This document shows, one piece after another, positions 8,091 to 16,601 of a stretch of DNA of 64,000 bases. The position numbers and the translations under genes were made by a program. The DNA is taken from NCBI RefSeq assembly GCF_005887115.1, contig NZ_PNCJ01000005.1, forward strand, positions 248,001-312,000, written 5' to 3'. Below the pieces are notes generated by a model. It worked only from the letters and a program-made list of their open reading frames with translations, was not told the origin of the DNA and ran no database searches. The DNA comes from Pseudoalteromonas rubra (GTDB taxonomy: Bacteria; Pseudomonadota; Gammaproteobacteria; Enterobacterales; Alteromonadaceae). Within the stretch, counting starts at the first letter, position 1. Each line of letters opens with the position of its first letter.

Positions 8091-10002
8091 GCTGGTCAAT
8101 ATTCTCTAAAAATGACAACGCCTTATCCAAATCACGAGTCCGTGACATGGCAGGCAAACTTTTAATAAAGGTTTCCCCGTATTTTCGCGTAACCAAACGA
8201 TTATCGCAAATAATTAGCACACCTTTGTCTTTTTTGTCTCGGATCAGACGCCCTACCCCCTGTTTTAGAGCGATTACAGCAAGAGGAAGTTGAATATCAT
8301 CAAACGGCTCTTTGTCTTGCAGTTGTGCATCCTTCATCCGTGCCTGCAGCAGGGGATCATCAGGAGAAGTAAATGGTAGCTTATCAATTAGGACACAGCT
8401 TAGCGTATCACCACGCACGTCAACCCCTTCCCAAAACGATGCGGTGCCCATAAGTACCGCATTACCATGGCGAACAAACTGCTCCAGAATAATACGCTTA
8501 GAGGCTTGCCCTTGCATAAACACAGGATATTCAGTTGCTGTACTCAAGCCTTCGTATACCAGGTGCATTACCCGATAACTGGTAAAAAGTAAAAATGTTC
8601 GGCCTTTGGCAGCATTAATCACCTGCTTAGCTATCTTTACCAATGCATGGGGCATCAGCTCATCTTTACTTTCAGGAAGATAGCGAGGTAGGCAGAGCAT
8701 GGCTTGCGACTCATAGTCAAACGGACTGTCTACAATAGCATGATGATCAGGCTCAAGCCCCAGACTGGCATTAAAGTGCGCAAGGCTATTGTCCACTGAC
8801 AAAGTTGCGGAGGTAAAGACAAAGCTGGCTTCGCTCTTAGCCATCATGTCTTTAAACCGACTGGAGACATCCAAAGGCGTGATATGAATTGTCAAAAATC
8901 GTCGAGTCGTTTCGAACCAATAGCTAAAGCCAGACAAACCAACGTCAAAAGCTCTATCAAGTTGCCCTTTAAAAGATAAGACGCGCTCCAGTGGATGTTC
9001 AATTTTGTCTGAACGGTCGAGACATAGTTTGAGTACTTGATATAAAAAATCCAGATTGCTGATCACTCTGTGAAGCGCATCGCATATCACTTTATCCTGA
9101 AGCTTTTCCCGCCAATCTCCCCGGGCACCATCGCTGCCAAACACCAGTCGCAGATCCGCGACACTGGTCTCCAGTTTATTTAGCGTTTTACCCAGCTGCA
9201 GCATATCGGGTATATCACTGCGATAAATCAACCTTAAATCATTGATCAGCGCCTGTAGCTGTTTGGTACTGATGGATTCCCCAAAGTAATCCGATGCAAT
9301 TTCACCCAGCTGGTGCGCTTCGTCAAAAATATAGCTATCTGCGGTCGGCATCAACTCAGCAAAGCCAGACTCCTTGACTGACATATCGGCGAAAAACAGA
9401 TGATGGTTAATGACTACCAGGTCCGCTTCAGCTGCCTTAACCCTTGCCTTACGTATATAACATTCTGCAAAGTCAGGACAGTCCTTCCCTAAACAGTTAT
9501 CCGCAGTGGAATTAACATAAGGCAGTACTTTGGCGTCTTCTTCAATGCCCACACAATCAGCCAGGTCGCCACTTTGTGTTTCTGTGGCAAACTTAGCCAC
9601 CATCGCCAGCTGATGCATAACATCAGGATCGTCACTGGGTACATGCGCCACGTGCTCATTCAAACGATAAGTGCACAGATAATTCGCCCGGCCCTTGAGC
9701 AAGGCCACTTTGCGACCCTTACCAAGCGCTTTGAGTAGTTCGGGCAAGTCTCTGTGGTAGAGTTGTTCCTGCAATGCTTTAGAGCCGGTCGAAATGATGA
9801 CCTTTTTATCATTCAACAGCGCCGGAACCAGATAAGCAAATGTTTTACCCGTACCAGTTCCCGCTTCTACCACACACTGACCGCCCTCTTTGACTACCTT
9901 ATCTATGGCTTCAGCCATATCGATTTGAGGTTGTCTTGGCTGATAACCACTAAAATGGTGAGCCAGGGGACCGTTTTCTGAAAAAATCTGTGTGATAGAC
10001 AA
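8080..10002 (-). CDS. yoaA: DinG/XPD-type iron-sulfur DNA helicase YoaA
   Basis: A 640-residue superfamily 2 helicase of the DinG/XPD group. Walker A EAGTGTGKT is at about 46-54, Walker B with the DEAH box lies in YIFDEAHQLGE, and helicase motifs FTSATLS, FWEGVDVRGD and GVGRLIRDKKDKG appear in the second RecA domain. Four cysteines between Walker A and DEAH (one in DLADCVG, three in DNCLGKDCPDFAEC, with another in NYLC nearby) should hold the 4Fe-4S cluster. In E. coli YoaA pairs with the clamp-loader chi subunit to repair replication-blocking damage. The start is TTG (10002-10000), supported because a degenerate copy at 11180 conserves the same TTG context. Upstream in-frame sequence soon meets a stop. 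Confidence 0.93.
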   Translation of the reverse strand: MSITQIFSENGPLAHHFSGYQPRQPQIDMAEAIDKVVKEGGQCVVEAGTGTGKTFAYLVPALLNDKKVIISTGSKALQEQLYHRDLPELLKALGKGRKVALLKGRANYLCTYRLNEHVAHVPSDDPDVMHQLAMVAKFATETQSGDLADCVGIEEDAKVLPYVNSTADNCLGKDCPDFAECYIRKARVKAAEADLVVINHHLFFADMSVKESGFAELMPTADSYIFDEAHQLGEIASDYFGESISTKQLQALINDLRLIYRSDIPDMLQLGKTLNKLETSVADLRLVFGSDGARGDWREKLQDKVICDALHRVISNLDFLYQVLKLCLDRSDKIEHPLERVLSFKGQLDRAFDVGLSGFSYWFETTRRFLTIHITPLDVSSRFKDMMAKSEASFVFTSATLSVDNSLAHFNASLGLEPDHHAIVDSPFDYESQAMLCLPRYLPESKDELMPHALVKIAKQVINAAKGRTFLLFTSYRVMHLVYEGLSTATEYPVFMQGQASKRIILEQFVRHGNAVLMGTASFWEGVDVRGDTLSCVLIDKLPFTSPDDPLLQARMKDAQLQDKEPFDDIQLPLAVIALKQGVGRLIRDKKDKGVLIICDNRLVTRKYGETFIKSLPAMSRTRDLDKALSFLENIDQHEI

Positions 10003-10462
10003 AATTAAAGCACTGAATAATGACTGGGCGACGCAATTTTATGGCATGTAAAGGGTAAGCGCAAATCGGTATGGCTTAGTCAAGTCAGTGTGGCTTTGCA
10101 AAGCGTTACATCAGAACCTTTTCAACATTCTTTGGTACACAGGGAGTGTTGTTATACCACATTGCGAATACTTAAAAAAAAGAGGTGTCTGGCTTTGCCG
10201 CCCTGGCGCAGTTGGGGCCTGTCAATATAATGCGCTAATTCATTTTATAACCCCGGTGGCCTTTTGCTTGTGAGACAGCCCGTGGAGCAATGCCTAATTC
10301 CTTAAAAGGAGAACTTTATCTGGCAAGCTTGATATCTCAGATTTGAAATCTAATGATTCTGGGGTAAACAAGCCAGCTACTGCTGGCTTTAAGTAATAAC
10401 TATTCGGAAATTTTAATAGGGATATAATTCCAGATAAAAGAACAAATCAAGCGCCATAAGCT
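10003..10462. other. 460-base gap between yoaA and the orphan gene
   Basis: I see no convincing gene here. It holds the yoaA upstream region, a hairpin at 10370-10389, and a small perfect inverted repeat AGATTT-G-AAATCT (10339-10351). A plus-strand mini-frame at 10290-10346 could encode 18 residues but has poor spacing to a Shine-Dalgarno site. A 61-codon plus-strand frame at 10088-10273 has no ribosome-binding site and no family resemblance. Sequence around 10312-10356 weakly resembles the 3' end of the 97-residue gene near 11250-11280, hinting at old duplication. Confidence 0.5.
10370..10389 (-). terminator. Hairpin downstream of the orphan gene
   Basis: AAGCCAGC, loop TACT, GCTGGCTT is a perfect 8-bp stem. 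On the minus strand it is followed by TTGTTTA, a weak T tract. It lies about 75 bases past the stop of the 10463-10888 gene. Confidence 0.5.
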
Positions 10463-10888
10463 TCATTTAGAATTAGCCCAACCAATTACAACTTCTTTTA
10501 GCAAGACATTCGATTGAATAATGATAGTGTCATAACTTCTTCCTAATTCAGCATTTTTAGGATACTTAAGTGATAAATCCATAGAGTTTTTACTTGTCGA
10601 ATAACCCAAATTCTTTAGCGTTATCTTATCTCCAGCACTACTTTCAATTAGATGAACTTCAACACTGCCTTTAGGGAACTTTTCAGACAAAATATCCAAT
10701 TCTTCTACAACACCAGTTCCTAAGAATTCATCAACCATCGATGTTACATCAATATTAATCCTCGCGTTGTAATTTAAAGCCTCAACAGACTCTGTTAACC
10801 TAAATTCATGCTGGCCATCAATAGTAATTGGCTCAGGTGTTAACAACACAAACTCAGACAAGAAAAGTATTTTTAAAAACTCAATCAT
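10463..10888 (-). CDS. Orphan protein of unknown function
   Basis: A 141-residue protein I do not recognise. It begins with a short hydrophobic stretch (MIEFLKILFLSEFVLL) that is too short and lacks the charge pattern for a clear signal peptide. The rest is predicted to be beta-rich, with alternating hydrophobic residues (for example SYDTIIIQSNVLLKEVVIGW at the C terminus). There are no cysteines or obvious catalytic motifs. A strong AGGAG precedes the ATG by nine bases, which supports a real gene. The DNA is noticeably more AT-rich than yoaA or the his genes. It sits between intact yoaA and a decayed copy of the yoaA 5' end, so it was probably acquired together with that rearrangement; that is inference. 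Confidence 0.65.
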   Translation of the reverse strand: MIEFLKILFLSEFVLLTPEPITIDGQHEFRLTESVEALNYNARINIDVTSMVDEFLGTGVVEELDILSEKFPKGSVEVHLIESSAGDKITLKNLGYSTSKNSMDLSLKYPKNAELGRSYDTIIIQSNVLLKEVVIGWANSK

Positions 10889-10979
10889 TGCTGCACTCTC
10901 CTCTCTGCTGCATCGTGATTCATTTAGGCAGGTCTAAAATTTAAAGCTGTTCCTGCAATACTCTAGAGAGGGTTGAAAA

Positions 10980-11190
10980 AATTACTTTTTAACCTTCAGA
11001 ATGGCTAAAGCCAAGTAAGCAAATAAATGTTTAACTCTTACTAGTGCCTGCCTCGACCACACAGCCCCCACTTTTGGTCATCATCGCTATTATTTGAGCT
11101 TGACATGGCTGATAATCGTTAAAGAGACCACCAAAGGGACCGTTTTCTGAAAAATACTGAGTGATGGACAAAATTAGAAGCACTAGATAC
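10980..11190 (-). pseudogene. Decayed duplicate of the yoaA 5' end
   Basis: Read on the minus strand, this stretch repeats the start of yoaA. The sequence around the TTG start (ACAAAATTA context), then SITQ-FSENGP, YQP-Q-QI and GG-CVVEAGT match yoaA residues 2-49. About eight residues are deleted, Walker A is destroyed (GTSKS in place of GTGTGKT), and after a frameshift a FAYL remnant and a stop follow near 10980. Nucleotide similarity also covers about 20 bases upstream of the start. No helicase core follows, so it cannot be functional. The intact gene lies 1 kb downstream, separated by the orphan gene. The duplication is seen directly; how it arose is inference. Confidence 0.8.
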
Positions 11191-11264
11191 CTAACTAAAT
11201 CAAACCCGAGATAGTATTTCGATGGCGGCAACTCTAAACCCTTTTACAGGCAGCTTGAGACCTC

Positions 11265-11558
11265 TCACCGATTTCCAAATACCTTTTTATACCAATATGA
11301 CTGTTGATTGTGCTTAAACCATATTCTGTTGCTTTCACACAGAAATGCCCTAAGCTGCTTCATATTGACGCCGTAGCGATAAAACAGGGCGATGATCTCT
11401 CTTAGTTCTTCATCATCAAGTGACTTGTCTGTATCAATGATTACCGAAAACCCTTGCCCATAGACATCATTAACACCTGACAACGCATTTAATCGGTCAA
11501 AAAAGCTCTGCTCATCCGCCGGTGACAAAAACTTAATACTCTTTGCTTCTAACTTCAT
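11265..11558 (-). CDS. Hypothetical protein
   Basis: A 97-residue protein beginning MKLEAKSIKFLSPADEQSFF, soluble by composition, with mixed alpha/beta character and an aromatic, basic C terminus (YWYKKVFGNR). The single cysteine lies in FLCESNRIW. I do not recognise a family. A weak AAGAA lies near the usual Shine-Dalgarno position. It is on the same strand as the DUF1289 gene, 70 bases downstream of it, and ends about 75 bases before the yoaA remnant. The ancestral order was probably DUF1289 gene, this gene, yoaA. Function is unknown, but codon use and hydrophobic pattern look coding. Confidence 0.72.
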   Translation of the reverse strand: MKLEAKSIKFLSPADEQSFFDRLNALSGVNDVYGQGFSVIIDTDKSLDDEELREIIALFYRYGVNMKQLRAFLCESNRIWFKHNQQSYWYKKVFGNR

Positions 11559-11628
11559 GTATTTCTTATTTTTATGGTCGATAAATATTCAAGGCCGTTT
11601 ACAGTCAACAAATAGATTAATGCACACA

Positions 11629-11832
11629 TCAGCGCGCTTTTCTCTCCTCGCAGGCCTGTAAAATAATTCTTTTCTGCTCATTGCTGGATGACTGCCAGTT
11701 CATGATTTCATTTAGCGTTCTAAAACACCCGACACAAATATCGTTATCGTCGAGACAACAATGACGGATACAAGGCGATGGTACCTGCACCGCTTTTTCA
11801 GGCGTCGAATTGGGTTCTTTGTTTACGCTCAT
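11629..11832 (-). CDS. DUF1289 domain protein
   Basis: A 67-residue protein with the DUF1289 signature: SPCIRHCCLDDNDICVGCFR followed by TLNEIMNW. The conserved cysteines resemble a small metal or iron-sulfur site, but the family has no firm biochemical role. I choose the ATG at 11832 because GGAG lies seven bases before it. An upstream in-frame ATG at 11862 lacks such a site. Family assignment is clear from the motif; function is unknown. Confidence 0.88.
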   Translation of the reverse strand: MSVNKEPNSTPEKAVQVPSPCIRHCCLDDNDICVGCFRTLNEIMNWQSSSNEQKRIILQACEERKAR

Positions 11833-12045
11833 CACTCTACTCCGTAACACTGCACCAGGCATTATACCCCATTAGACACGAGCTGAGATATTTTGCTTGC
11901 CAGCGGATAAAAAATGACTATGATGCGCCCAGCAGAGCAGGCAGCAAGCCATAAAGCCCAGAGCCACGAGGTTAAGATTACTTCTTCTCTTTTGCTTTAA
12001 TGACACACTTTTTGATTTTGATACGACTTATTATAGGAAATCAGG

Positions 12046-12720
12046 TTGGCCGCTTTAGTTCATTTTCGTGCAGCGCACGGCGACTCCCCCACAGACGATA
12101 CACTGTTTTCACTTATTGCTGATGATTTACTGAGCCAGGGCTATAGCATTCGCCCCGGTGCGCTGCCGCTTGATTTGGCAGACGATCTACTGGCCTATCA
12201 GCACAGTTTAAGTAACCAAAAATATGAACACGCTGGCATTGGCCGGGGTGATGATTTTTTACATAACGACTTTGTGCGTACAGACGAAATTTGCTGGATA
12301 AACGGCGAGTCAGAGCCCGGACAGCGCTGGCTTGATTGGACCAGCCGGTTACAGCAATTTTTGAACCGTCGCTTGTTTATGGGATTGTTCTCATTCGAAA
12401 GCCACTTTGCTCATTACGCCAGCGGCAGTTATTACAAGCGTCATTACGATGCGTTTAGAGGTGAAACCAACCGGATCCTGTCACTGGTTACCTATTTGAA
12501 CCCTGGGTGGGGACATGATGACGGAGGGGAAATGGTACTCTATCGTGACGATACTGACCTTGAAGGCATAAAAGTGGTCCCTTTACATGGCACTGTTGCC
12601 TTGTTTTTGAGCGAAGAGTTCCCCCATGAAGTACTTCCCGCTAAACGGGATAGATATTCCATTGCTGGTTGGTTCAGGGTTAATACTTCGATAGCGGGCA
12701 AAATAGACCCCCCAAGATAA
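12046..12720 (+). CDS. 2-oxoglutarate/Fe(II)-dependent oxygenase, prolyl hydroxylase-like
   Basis: A 224-residue dioxygenase of the SM-20/prolyl 4-hydroxylase family. The iron triad is visible: His and Asp in YYKRHYDAFRGE (about residues 128-139) and the distal His in FPHEVLPAKRDR, whose Arg should bind 2-oxoglutarate, followed by YSIAGWFRV. Such enzymes hydroxylate protein or small-molecule targets; the bacterial homologues studied act on EF-Tu or remain unassigned. The start is a TTG at 12046 with AGGA seven bases upstream; a stop codon four codons upstream leaves no earlier option, and no internal ATG precedes the core. It is monocistronic, facing the next gene across a hairpin. Confidence 0.9.
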   Translation: MAALVHFRAAHGDSPTDDTLFSLIADDLLSQGYSIRPGALPLDLADDLLAYQHSLSNQKYEHAGIGRGDDFLHNDFVRTDEICWINGESEPGQRWLDWTSRLQQFLNRRLFMGLFSFESHFAHYASGSYYKRHYDAFRGETNRILSLVTYLNPGWGHDDGGEMVLYRDDTDLEGIKVVPLHGTVALFLSEEFPHEVLPAKRDRYSIAGWFRVNTSIAGKIDPPR

Positions 12721-12734
12721 AATCTGCCACGAAT

Positions 12735-12758
12735 CCCGGACAAAGCACCTTGTCCGGG
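12735..12758. terminator. Hairpin between convergent genes
   Basis: CCCGGACAA and TTGTCCGGG form a perfect 9-bp stem with a 6-base loop between the oxygenase gene and the convergent small gene. A short T run follows only some 15 bases later on the plus strand, so termination efficiency is uncertain. Confidence 0.6.
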
Positions 12759-12770
12759 CCATGGATGTTT

Positions 12771-12998
12771 TTAGGCCCAGGTATCCAAATGCTGTTCTTC
12801 GTCGTCGATTTCACTGTCATCTTCATCGTTCTTGCGGGCATCTTCCTCTTGATGTTTTTGTTGCGCCATCTCCAGTAAGTGCTTTTTACGTTTAATTCTC
12901 TCGGTCCTGTTGTCGAGTACACCCGCAACTTTAAATGGCCCATCATGGCTCACCTGCAACCGAACTATCGGCGCCAGGAATGGCTTAAATGCATCCAT
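12771..12998 (-). CDS. Small protein with basic middle and acidic tail
   Basis: A 75-residue protein starting MDAFKPFLAPIVRLQVSHDG. A basic stretch (NRTERIKRKK) is followed by a predicted helix and a strongly acidic tail (EEDARKNDEDDSEIDDEEQ). I choose ATG 12998, since GAGG lies six bases before it; a longer frame from 13025 has no such site. It is divergent from the his leader, sharing about 170 bases of upstream DNA. No family is recognised. The charge segregation could suit RNA or protein binding, but this is only suggestive. Confidence 0.65.
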   Translation of the reverse strand: MDAFKPFLAPIVRLQVSHDGPFKVAGVLDNRTERIKRKKHLLEMAQQKHQEEDARKNDEDDSEIDDEEQHLDTWA

Positions 12999-13077
12999 AA
13001 TCCACCTCATTTCGTGGTATTTCATGCCTTTATTATCGACAGTTATAATTTATTCTTTAATTTATGCAAAAAAGTAC

Positions 13078-13112
13078 TTGCACGCAATTCCTCTCCTGTG
13101 TTTATCTATAAA
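13078..13112 (+). promoter_or_regulatory. Possible his operon promoter
   Basis: TTGCAC at 13078-13083 is a fair -35 element. TATCTA at 13103-13108 (19-base spacer) is the nearest -10-like hexamer, with TATAAA at 13107-13112 too far for standard spacing. Initiation here would leave about 50 bases before the leader ATG. Evidence is weak. Confidence 0.3.
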
Positions 13113-13168
13113 TACATTTTGAGCGCCTGATGCGCACCAGTTTTAGATAAACAACAAGAGAATCTGAC

Positions 13169-13219
13169 ATGCTTATTACACTGACAGCTATCCATCATCA
13201 CCATCATACACCGGGATAA
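13169..13219 (+). CDS. hisL: his operon leader peptide
   Basis: A 16-codon leader frame encodes MLITLTAIHHHHHTPG, with five consecutive histidine codons (13193-13207). Scarcity of charged tRNA-His would stall the ribosome on these codons and steer the downstream RNA away from the terminator. It lies 127 bases before hisG. The preceding AACAAGAG may act as a ribosome-binding site. Its role follows from established his attenuation in enterobacteria and from the competing hairpins that can be traced here. Confidence 0.92.
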   Translation: MLITLTAIHHHHHTPG

Positions 13220-13320
13220 CCTGTCAGGTATTTCGCTGGTGGGTTATTCCTTCAAGGAACCTCCGGCGAACTAGCACTCAACATAATTTATTTTCGCCCT
13301 GAGGTTCCCTCGGGGCTTTT
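13181..13320 (+). promoter_or_regulatory. his transcription attenuator
   Basis: Competing RNA segments can be read directly. Segment A (13181-13193: CTGACAG and TATCC) pairs with B (13214-13227: GGATA and CTGTCAG), enclosing the His codons. B (GGATAACC) can instead pair with C (13242-13250, GGTTATTCC). C can pair with D (GGAACC, from 13256). D (GGAACCTC, 13256-13263) pairs perfectly with E (GAGGTTCC, 13301-13308), which blocks the terminator E:F. Stalling at the His codons would free B to pair with C and D with E, allowing read-through. Confidence 0.88.
13296..13320 (+). terminator. his attenuator terminator
   Basis: GCCCTGAGG and CCTCGGGGC form a 9-bp stem (one G-T wobble) with a three-base loop, followed by TTTT and shortly afterwards TTTTT. 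It lies 25 bases before hisG and is the regulated terminator of the attenuator. Confidence 0.88.
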
Positions 13321-13345
13321 AGTTTTTAAACTTAGGAAATAAATT

Positions 13346-14245
13346 ATGAACACCAACAACCGTTTACGAATTGCAATTCAAAAATCTGGCCGTCTTTCTA
13401 AGGATTGTCAGTCACTGCTCAAACAGCTTGGAATTAAATTAAACCTGCGCGAACAGCGCCTGATAGCCCACTCTACCAATATGCCAATCGATGTCCTGAG
13501 AGTCCGTGATGACGATATCCCGGGTTTGGTGATGGATGGTGTGTGCGACCTGGGCATTGTTGGTGAAAATGTGCTGGTTGAAACGCAGGCTGAACGTCAG
13601 CGCAATGGGCAGCCCAGCGAAGTCAGTAAGCTCGCAAAGCTCGACTTTGGCTATTGTCGTCTGGCACTGGCCTGGCCTCAGGAGCTGGGTATGCAGGATA
13701 AAAGCTGGTTCAACGGCAAACGCATCGCAACCACATACCCAGAAATTTTGAAGCAGTACCTCGAACAAGAGCAGATTGATGCCAGTGTCGTTATGCTAAC
13801 GGGCTCGGTAGAAGTTGCCCCTCGTGCTGGCCTTGCCGATGCAATCTGCGACTTGGTATCGACCGGCGCAACGCTCGAAGCAAACGGCCTGATGCAGGGC
13901 GACACCATTTTAGAATCTAACGCTTGCCTTATCCAAAACGCTAACCTCAGTGACGACAATAAGCTCTCACTTATCAACAAACTGATGCCTCGTTTGCGTG
14001 GTGTTAAACAGGCAAAAGAAAGCAAATACATTATGTTGCACGCGCCAAAAGCGAAACTTGATGAGATCTGTGCGTTGTTGCCGGGGACAGGTCAACCAAC
14101 CCTGCTTGCTCTGGCCGGAAGCGAAGAATATGTTGCTCTGCACATGGTCAGCAGCGAAACGCTATTTTGGGAAACAATGGAAGAACTCAAAGCGCTTGGC
14201 GCAAACTCCATTCTTGTTATGCCAATCGAAAAAATGATGGAGTAA
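13346..14245 (+). CDS. hisG: ATP phosphoribosyltransferase
   Basis: HisG joins ATP and PRPP in the first and feedback-inhibited step of histidine synthesis, in the cytosol. At 299 residues it is the long form with a C-terminal regulatory ACT-like domain, so no HisZ partner is needed. The N-terminal [14 protein letters not shown] and the PRPP-binding segment [16 protein letters not shown] are present, and the C-terminal region contains [24 protein letters not shown] lies eight bases before the ATG. It is the first structural gene behind the attenuator and ends six bases before hisD. Confidence 0.97.
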   Translation: MNTNNRLRIAIQKSGRLSKDCQSLLKQLGIKLNLREQRLIAHSTNMPIDVLRVRDDDIPGLVMDGVCDLGIVGENVLVETQAERQRNGQPSEVSKLAKLDFGYCRLALAWPQELGMQDKSWFNGKRIATTYPEILKQYLEQEQIDASVVMLTGSVEVAPRAGLADAICDLVSTGATLEANGLMQGDTILESNACLIQNANLSDDNKLSLINKLMPRLRGVKQAKESKYIMLHAPKAKLDEICALLPGTGQPTLLALAGSEEYVALHMVSSETLFWETMEELKALGANSILVMPIEKMME

Positions 14246-14251
14246 CGACGC

Positions 14252-15544
14252 ATGTTTATCTGGAATGAGGCGAACCGGGCTCAGCAAAAGGCAGCACTTG
14301 AACGCCCGGCCGTCACTATCAGTGATGAGCTGGAAAAAGTTGTTGCAAAAATCATTGCAGAAGTCGAGCTAAACGGTGATGAAGCACTGCTGGAATATGC
14401 CCGTAAGTTCGACAACCGAGCGCAACCTAGGTTACTGGTATCAGCTGAAGAAATACAGGCCAGTGAAGGTGCTATTTCAACGGAACTTAAACAGGCAATC
14501 GACCAGGCTTACAGTAATATTCGCGCTTTTCACGAACTACAAGTGCCTGTAGAAAAACGTCTCGAAACACAACCTGGTGTTAAATGCGAGCTTAAGTATC
14601 AAGCCATTGAAGCGGTTGGTCTGTACGTCCCGGGAGGCAGTGCGCCACTGCCCTCTTCGGTACTGATGCAAGGGGTCTGTGCGCAACTGGCAGGGGCACA
14701 AACAATTGTGTTGTGTACTCCGGTAAACGGCGAACAAGGTATCGATCCGGCCATCTTATATGCAGCGAAAAAATGCGGTATTACCACAATTGTTGAAAGC
14801 GGTGGCGCCGGTGCAATTGCTGCGATGGCCCTGGGTACCCAAAGCGTGCCTAAAGTAGACAAAGTATTTGGACCGGGAAATGCCTTTGTGACTATGGCCA
14901 AACAGCTATTGTCGCAATCGCTGCCTGGATTTGCCATTGATATGCCCGCAGGACCCTCAGAAGTATTGGTCATTGCCGACGAGCGCGCTAACCCAGCCTA
15001 CGTTTCTGCTGATCTGCTCTCTCAAGCTGAACACGGTCCCGACTCTCAGGTTCTGCTGCTCAGCAATAGCAAACAGCTTATCAATGAGGTCCAGGGCGAG
15101 CTGGACCGTCAATTGTTGCAACTAAGTCGCGCAGATATCGCCAAACAGGCGCTTGAAAATAGCACTCTTATTCTGGTCGAAGATATTGAACAAGCATTTG
15201 CGGTTAGCGCCGAGTATGGACCTGAGCACCTGATCTTACAGCTCGGTGAACCAGAGCCCTATCTGCCTTTAGTGAAAAATGCCGGCTCTGTGTTTGTTGG
15301 TGACTACACGCCAGAGTCAGCGGGTGATTACGCGTCAGGTACTAACCATGTATTGCCAACGTATGGTTACAGTCGCTGCTATTCGAGCCTCAACTTGCTC
15401 GACTTTTATCGCACTTACACGCAACAGACAATCAGTAAAGGGGGTTTACAGTTGCTAAGCAAGGCTATTTTACCCCTGGCTGAGGCTGAAGGCCTGGATG
15501 CCCACGCCAATGCTGTAAAAATAAGGCTGGAGAACAACGCATGA
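14252..15544 (+). CDS. hisD: Histidinol dehydrogenase
   Basis: HisD oxidises L-histidinol to histidine in two NAD-dependent steps, the last in the pathway. The 430-residue protein carries GLYVPGGSAPLPSSVLMQGV, FGPGNAFVTMAKQLL, the family signature around IDMPAGPSEVLVIAD, and the catalytic pair Glu-His in EYGPEHLILQL; EHGPDSQVLLLS adds zinc-site and active-site residues. The length is normal. The start follows hisG by six bases, and the stop overlaps the hisC start (ATGA-type junction), so the genes are translationally coupled. Confidence 0.97.
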   Translation: MFIWNEANRAQQKAALERPAVTISDELEKVVAKIIAEVELNGDEALLEYARKFDNRAQPRLLVSAEEIQASEGAISTELKQAIDQAYSNIRAFHELQVPVEKRLETQPGVKCELKYQAIEAVGLYVPGGSAPLPSSVLMQGVCAQLAGAQTIVLCTPVNGEQGIDPAILYAAKKCGITTIVESGGAGAIAAMALGTQSVPKVDKVFGPGNAFVTMAKQLLSQSLPGFAIDMPAGPSEVLVIADERANPAYVSADLLSQAEHGPDSQVLLLSNSKQLINEVQGELDRQLLQLSRADIAKQALENSTLILVEDIEQAFAVSAEYGPEHLILQLGEPEPYLPLVKNAGSVFVGDYTPESAGDYASGTNHVLPTYGYSRCYSSLNLLDFYRTYTQQTISKGGLQLLSKAILPLAEAEGLDAHANAVKIRLENNA

Positions 15545-16599
15545 GCCAAATTCAATTACCTGAAAACATCGCTTCACTGAGCGCTTATAGTTCAGCTAAG
15601 AGCGAAAAGCTCACCGGCACAACCTGGCTAAATGCCAACGAAAGCCCTTATTCACGAAGCGTGAGCCTCAACTTTGAAGCACTTAACCGCTACCCGGACC
15701 CACAACCCGAAGCGGTGATAAACGCCTACGCCAGTTATGCGGGCCTTGGCCCAGAGCAGGTGTTGATGACGCGCGGCGCTGATGAAGGCATCGAGCTGTT
15801 AGTACGCACTTATTGTACACCCGGACAAGACAAAATCGCTTTGTTCCTGCCCACGTACGGCATGTATAAAGTAACGGCAGATACCCACAATATCGGGATC
15901 ACAGCGCTTGAGCAGAGCCTGTTACAACAAGGCAGCGCTGCAGAAATTGCAGACGCTGTTGGCAACGCCAAGCTGGTGTTTATCTGCAACCCCAATAACC
16001 CAACCGGCGCAACAGTAAGTACAGATAAAATTGCTGCAATTGCAGCAGCCCTCAAAGGCAAGGCACTGGTCGTCGTCGATGAAGCTTATATTGAGTTTTG
16101 TGAACAACTCACCGCAGCGAGCCTGTTATCGGATTTCGATAACCTGGTGGTACTGCGAACCCTGTCAAAAGCCTTTGCCCTTGCAGGGCTCAGAACCGGG
16201 TTTACTTTGGCTTCACCCGACGTGCTTGCGCCAATCCGCAAGGTCATCGCCCCTTATCCGGTATCTGCTGTAGTGGCGCAAATCGCACAGGAAGCGCTGA
16301 CCCCGGATGCCATTACCCAGATGCGCCGTCAGGTCTGTATTCTCAATAAAGCAAAAGAAAAGCTCACTGAGGCTCTTGGGGGATCCGAGAAAATTACCAA
16401 GGTCATGATTGGCGAAGGCAACTTTATTACAGTCCAGGTACTACAAGTAAACGACATTAAACAGGCGATGCAATCGGGTCTTATCATGCGCCCCTTTACC
16501 CTCTTCGGAGAGGATAATTGGTTGCGCATTTCAATTGGTAGCGAGCAGGAATTAGAACAAGTCAGACGCTGGCTGACACAACCACAGGCAGAACAATAA
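15541..16599 (+). CDS. hisC: Histidinol-phosphate aminotransferase
   Basis: HisC is a class I/II PLP-dependent aminotransferase that converts imidazole acetol phosphate to histidinol phosphate using glutamate. The 352-residue protein has [10 protein letters not shown] near the N terminus, [24 protein letters not shown] and the PLP-lysine motif [17 protein letters not shown]. The C-terminal arginine that holds the substrate carboxylate is in WLRISIGS. It overlaps hisD by four bases and is followed after two bases by hisB. Confidence 0.97.
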   Translation: MSQIQLPENIASLSAYSSAKSEKLTGTTWLNANESPYSRSVSLNFEALNRYPDPQPEAVINAYASYAGLGPEQVLMTRGADEGIELLVRTYCTPGQDKIALFLPTYGMYKVTADTHNIGITALEQSLLQQGSAAEIADAVGNAKLVFICNPNNPTGATVSTDKIAAIAAALKGKALVVVDEAYIEFCEQLTAASLLSDFDNLVVLRTLSKAFALAGLRTGFTLASPDVLAPIRKVIAPYPVSAVVAQIAQEALTPDAITQMRRQVCILNKAKEKLTEALGGSEKITKVMIGEGNFITVQVLQVNDIKQAMQSGLIMRPFTLFGEDNWLRISIGSEQELEQVRRWLTQPQAEQ

Positions 16600-16601
16600 C
16601 A

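Noticed and set aside
10088..10273. 61-codon plus-strand frame in the yoaA upstream gap
   Set aside because: There is no Shine-Dalgarno site, the composition is unlike a protein and no family is recognised.
11031..11231. 66-codon minus-strand frame as a real gene
   Set aside because: Its product is a broken copy of the yoaA N terminus, so it is treated as a pseudogene fragment.
10003..11264. Insertion sequence or integrase element around the orphan gene
   Set aside because: I see no transposase, integrase, terminal inverted repeats or target-site duplication, only the duplicated yoaA start.
12879..13130. Plus-strand frames opposite the small acidic-tailed gene
   Set aside because: They are shadows with no ribosome-binding site; the minus-strand gene has one.
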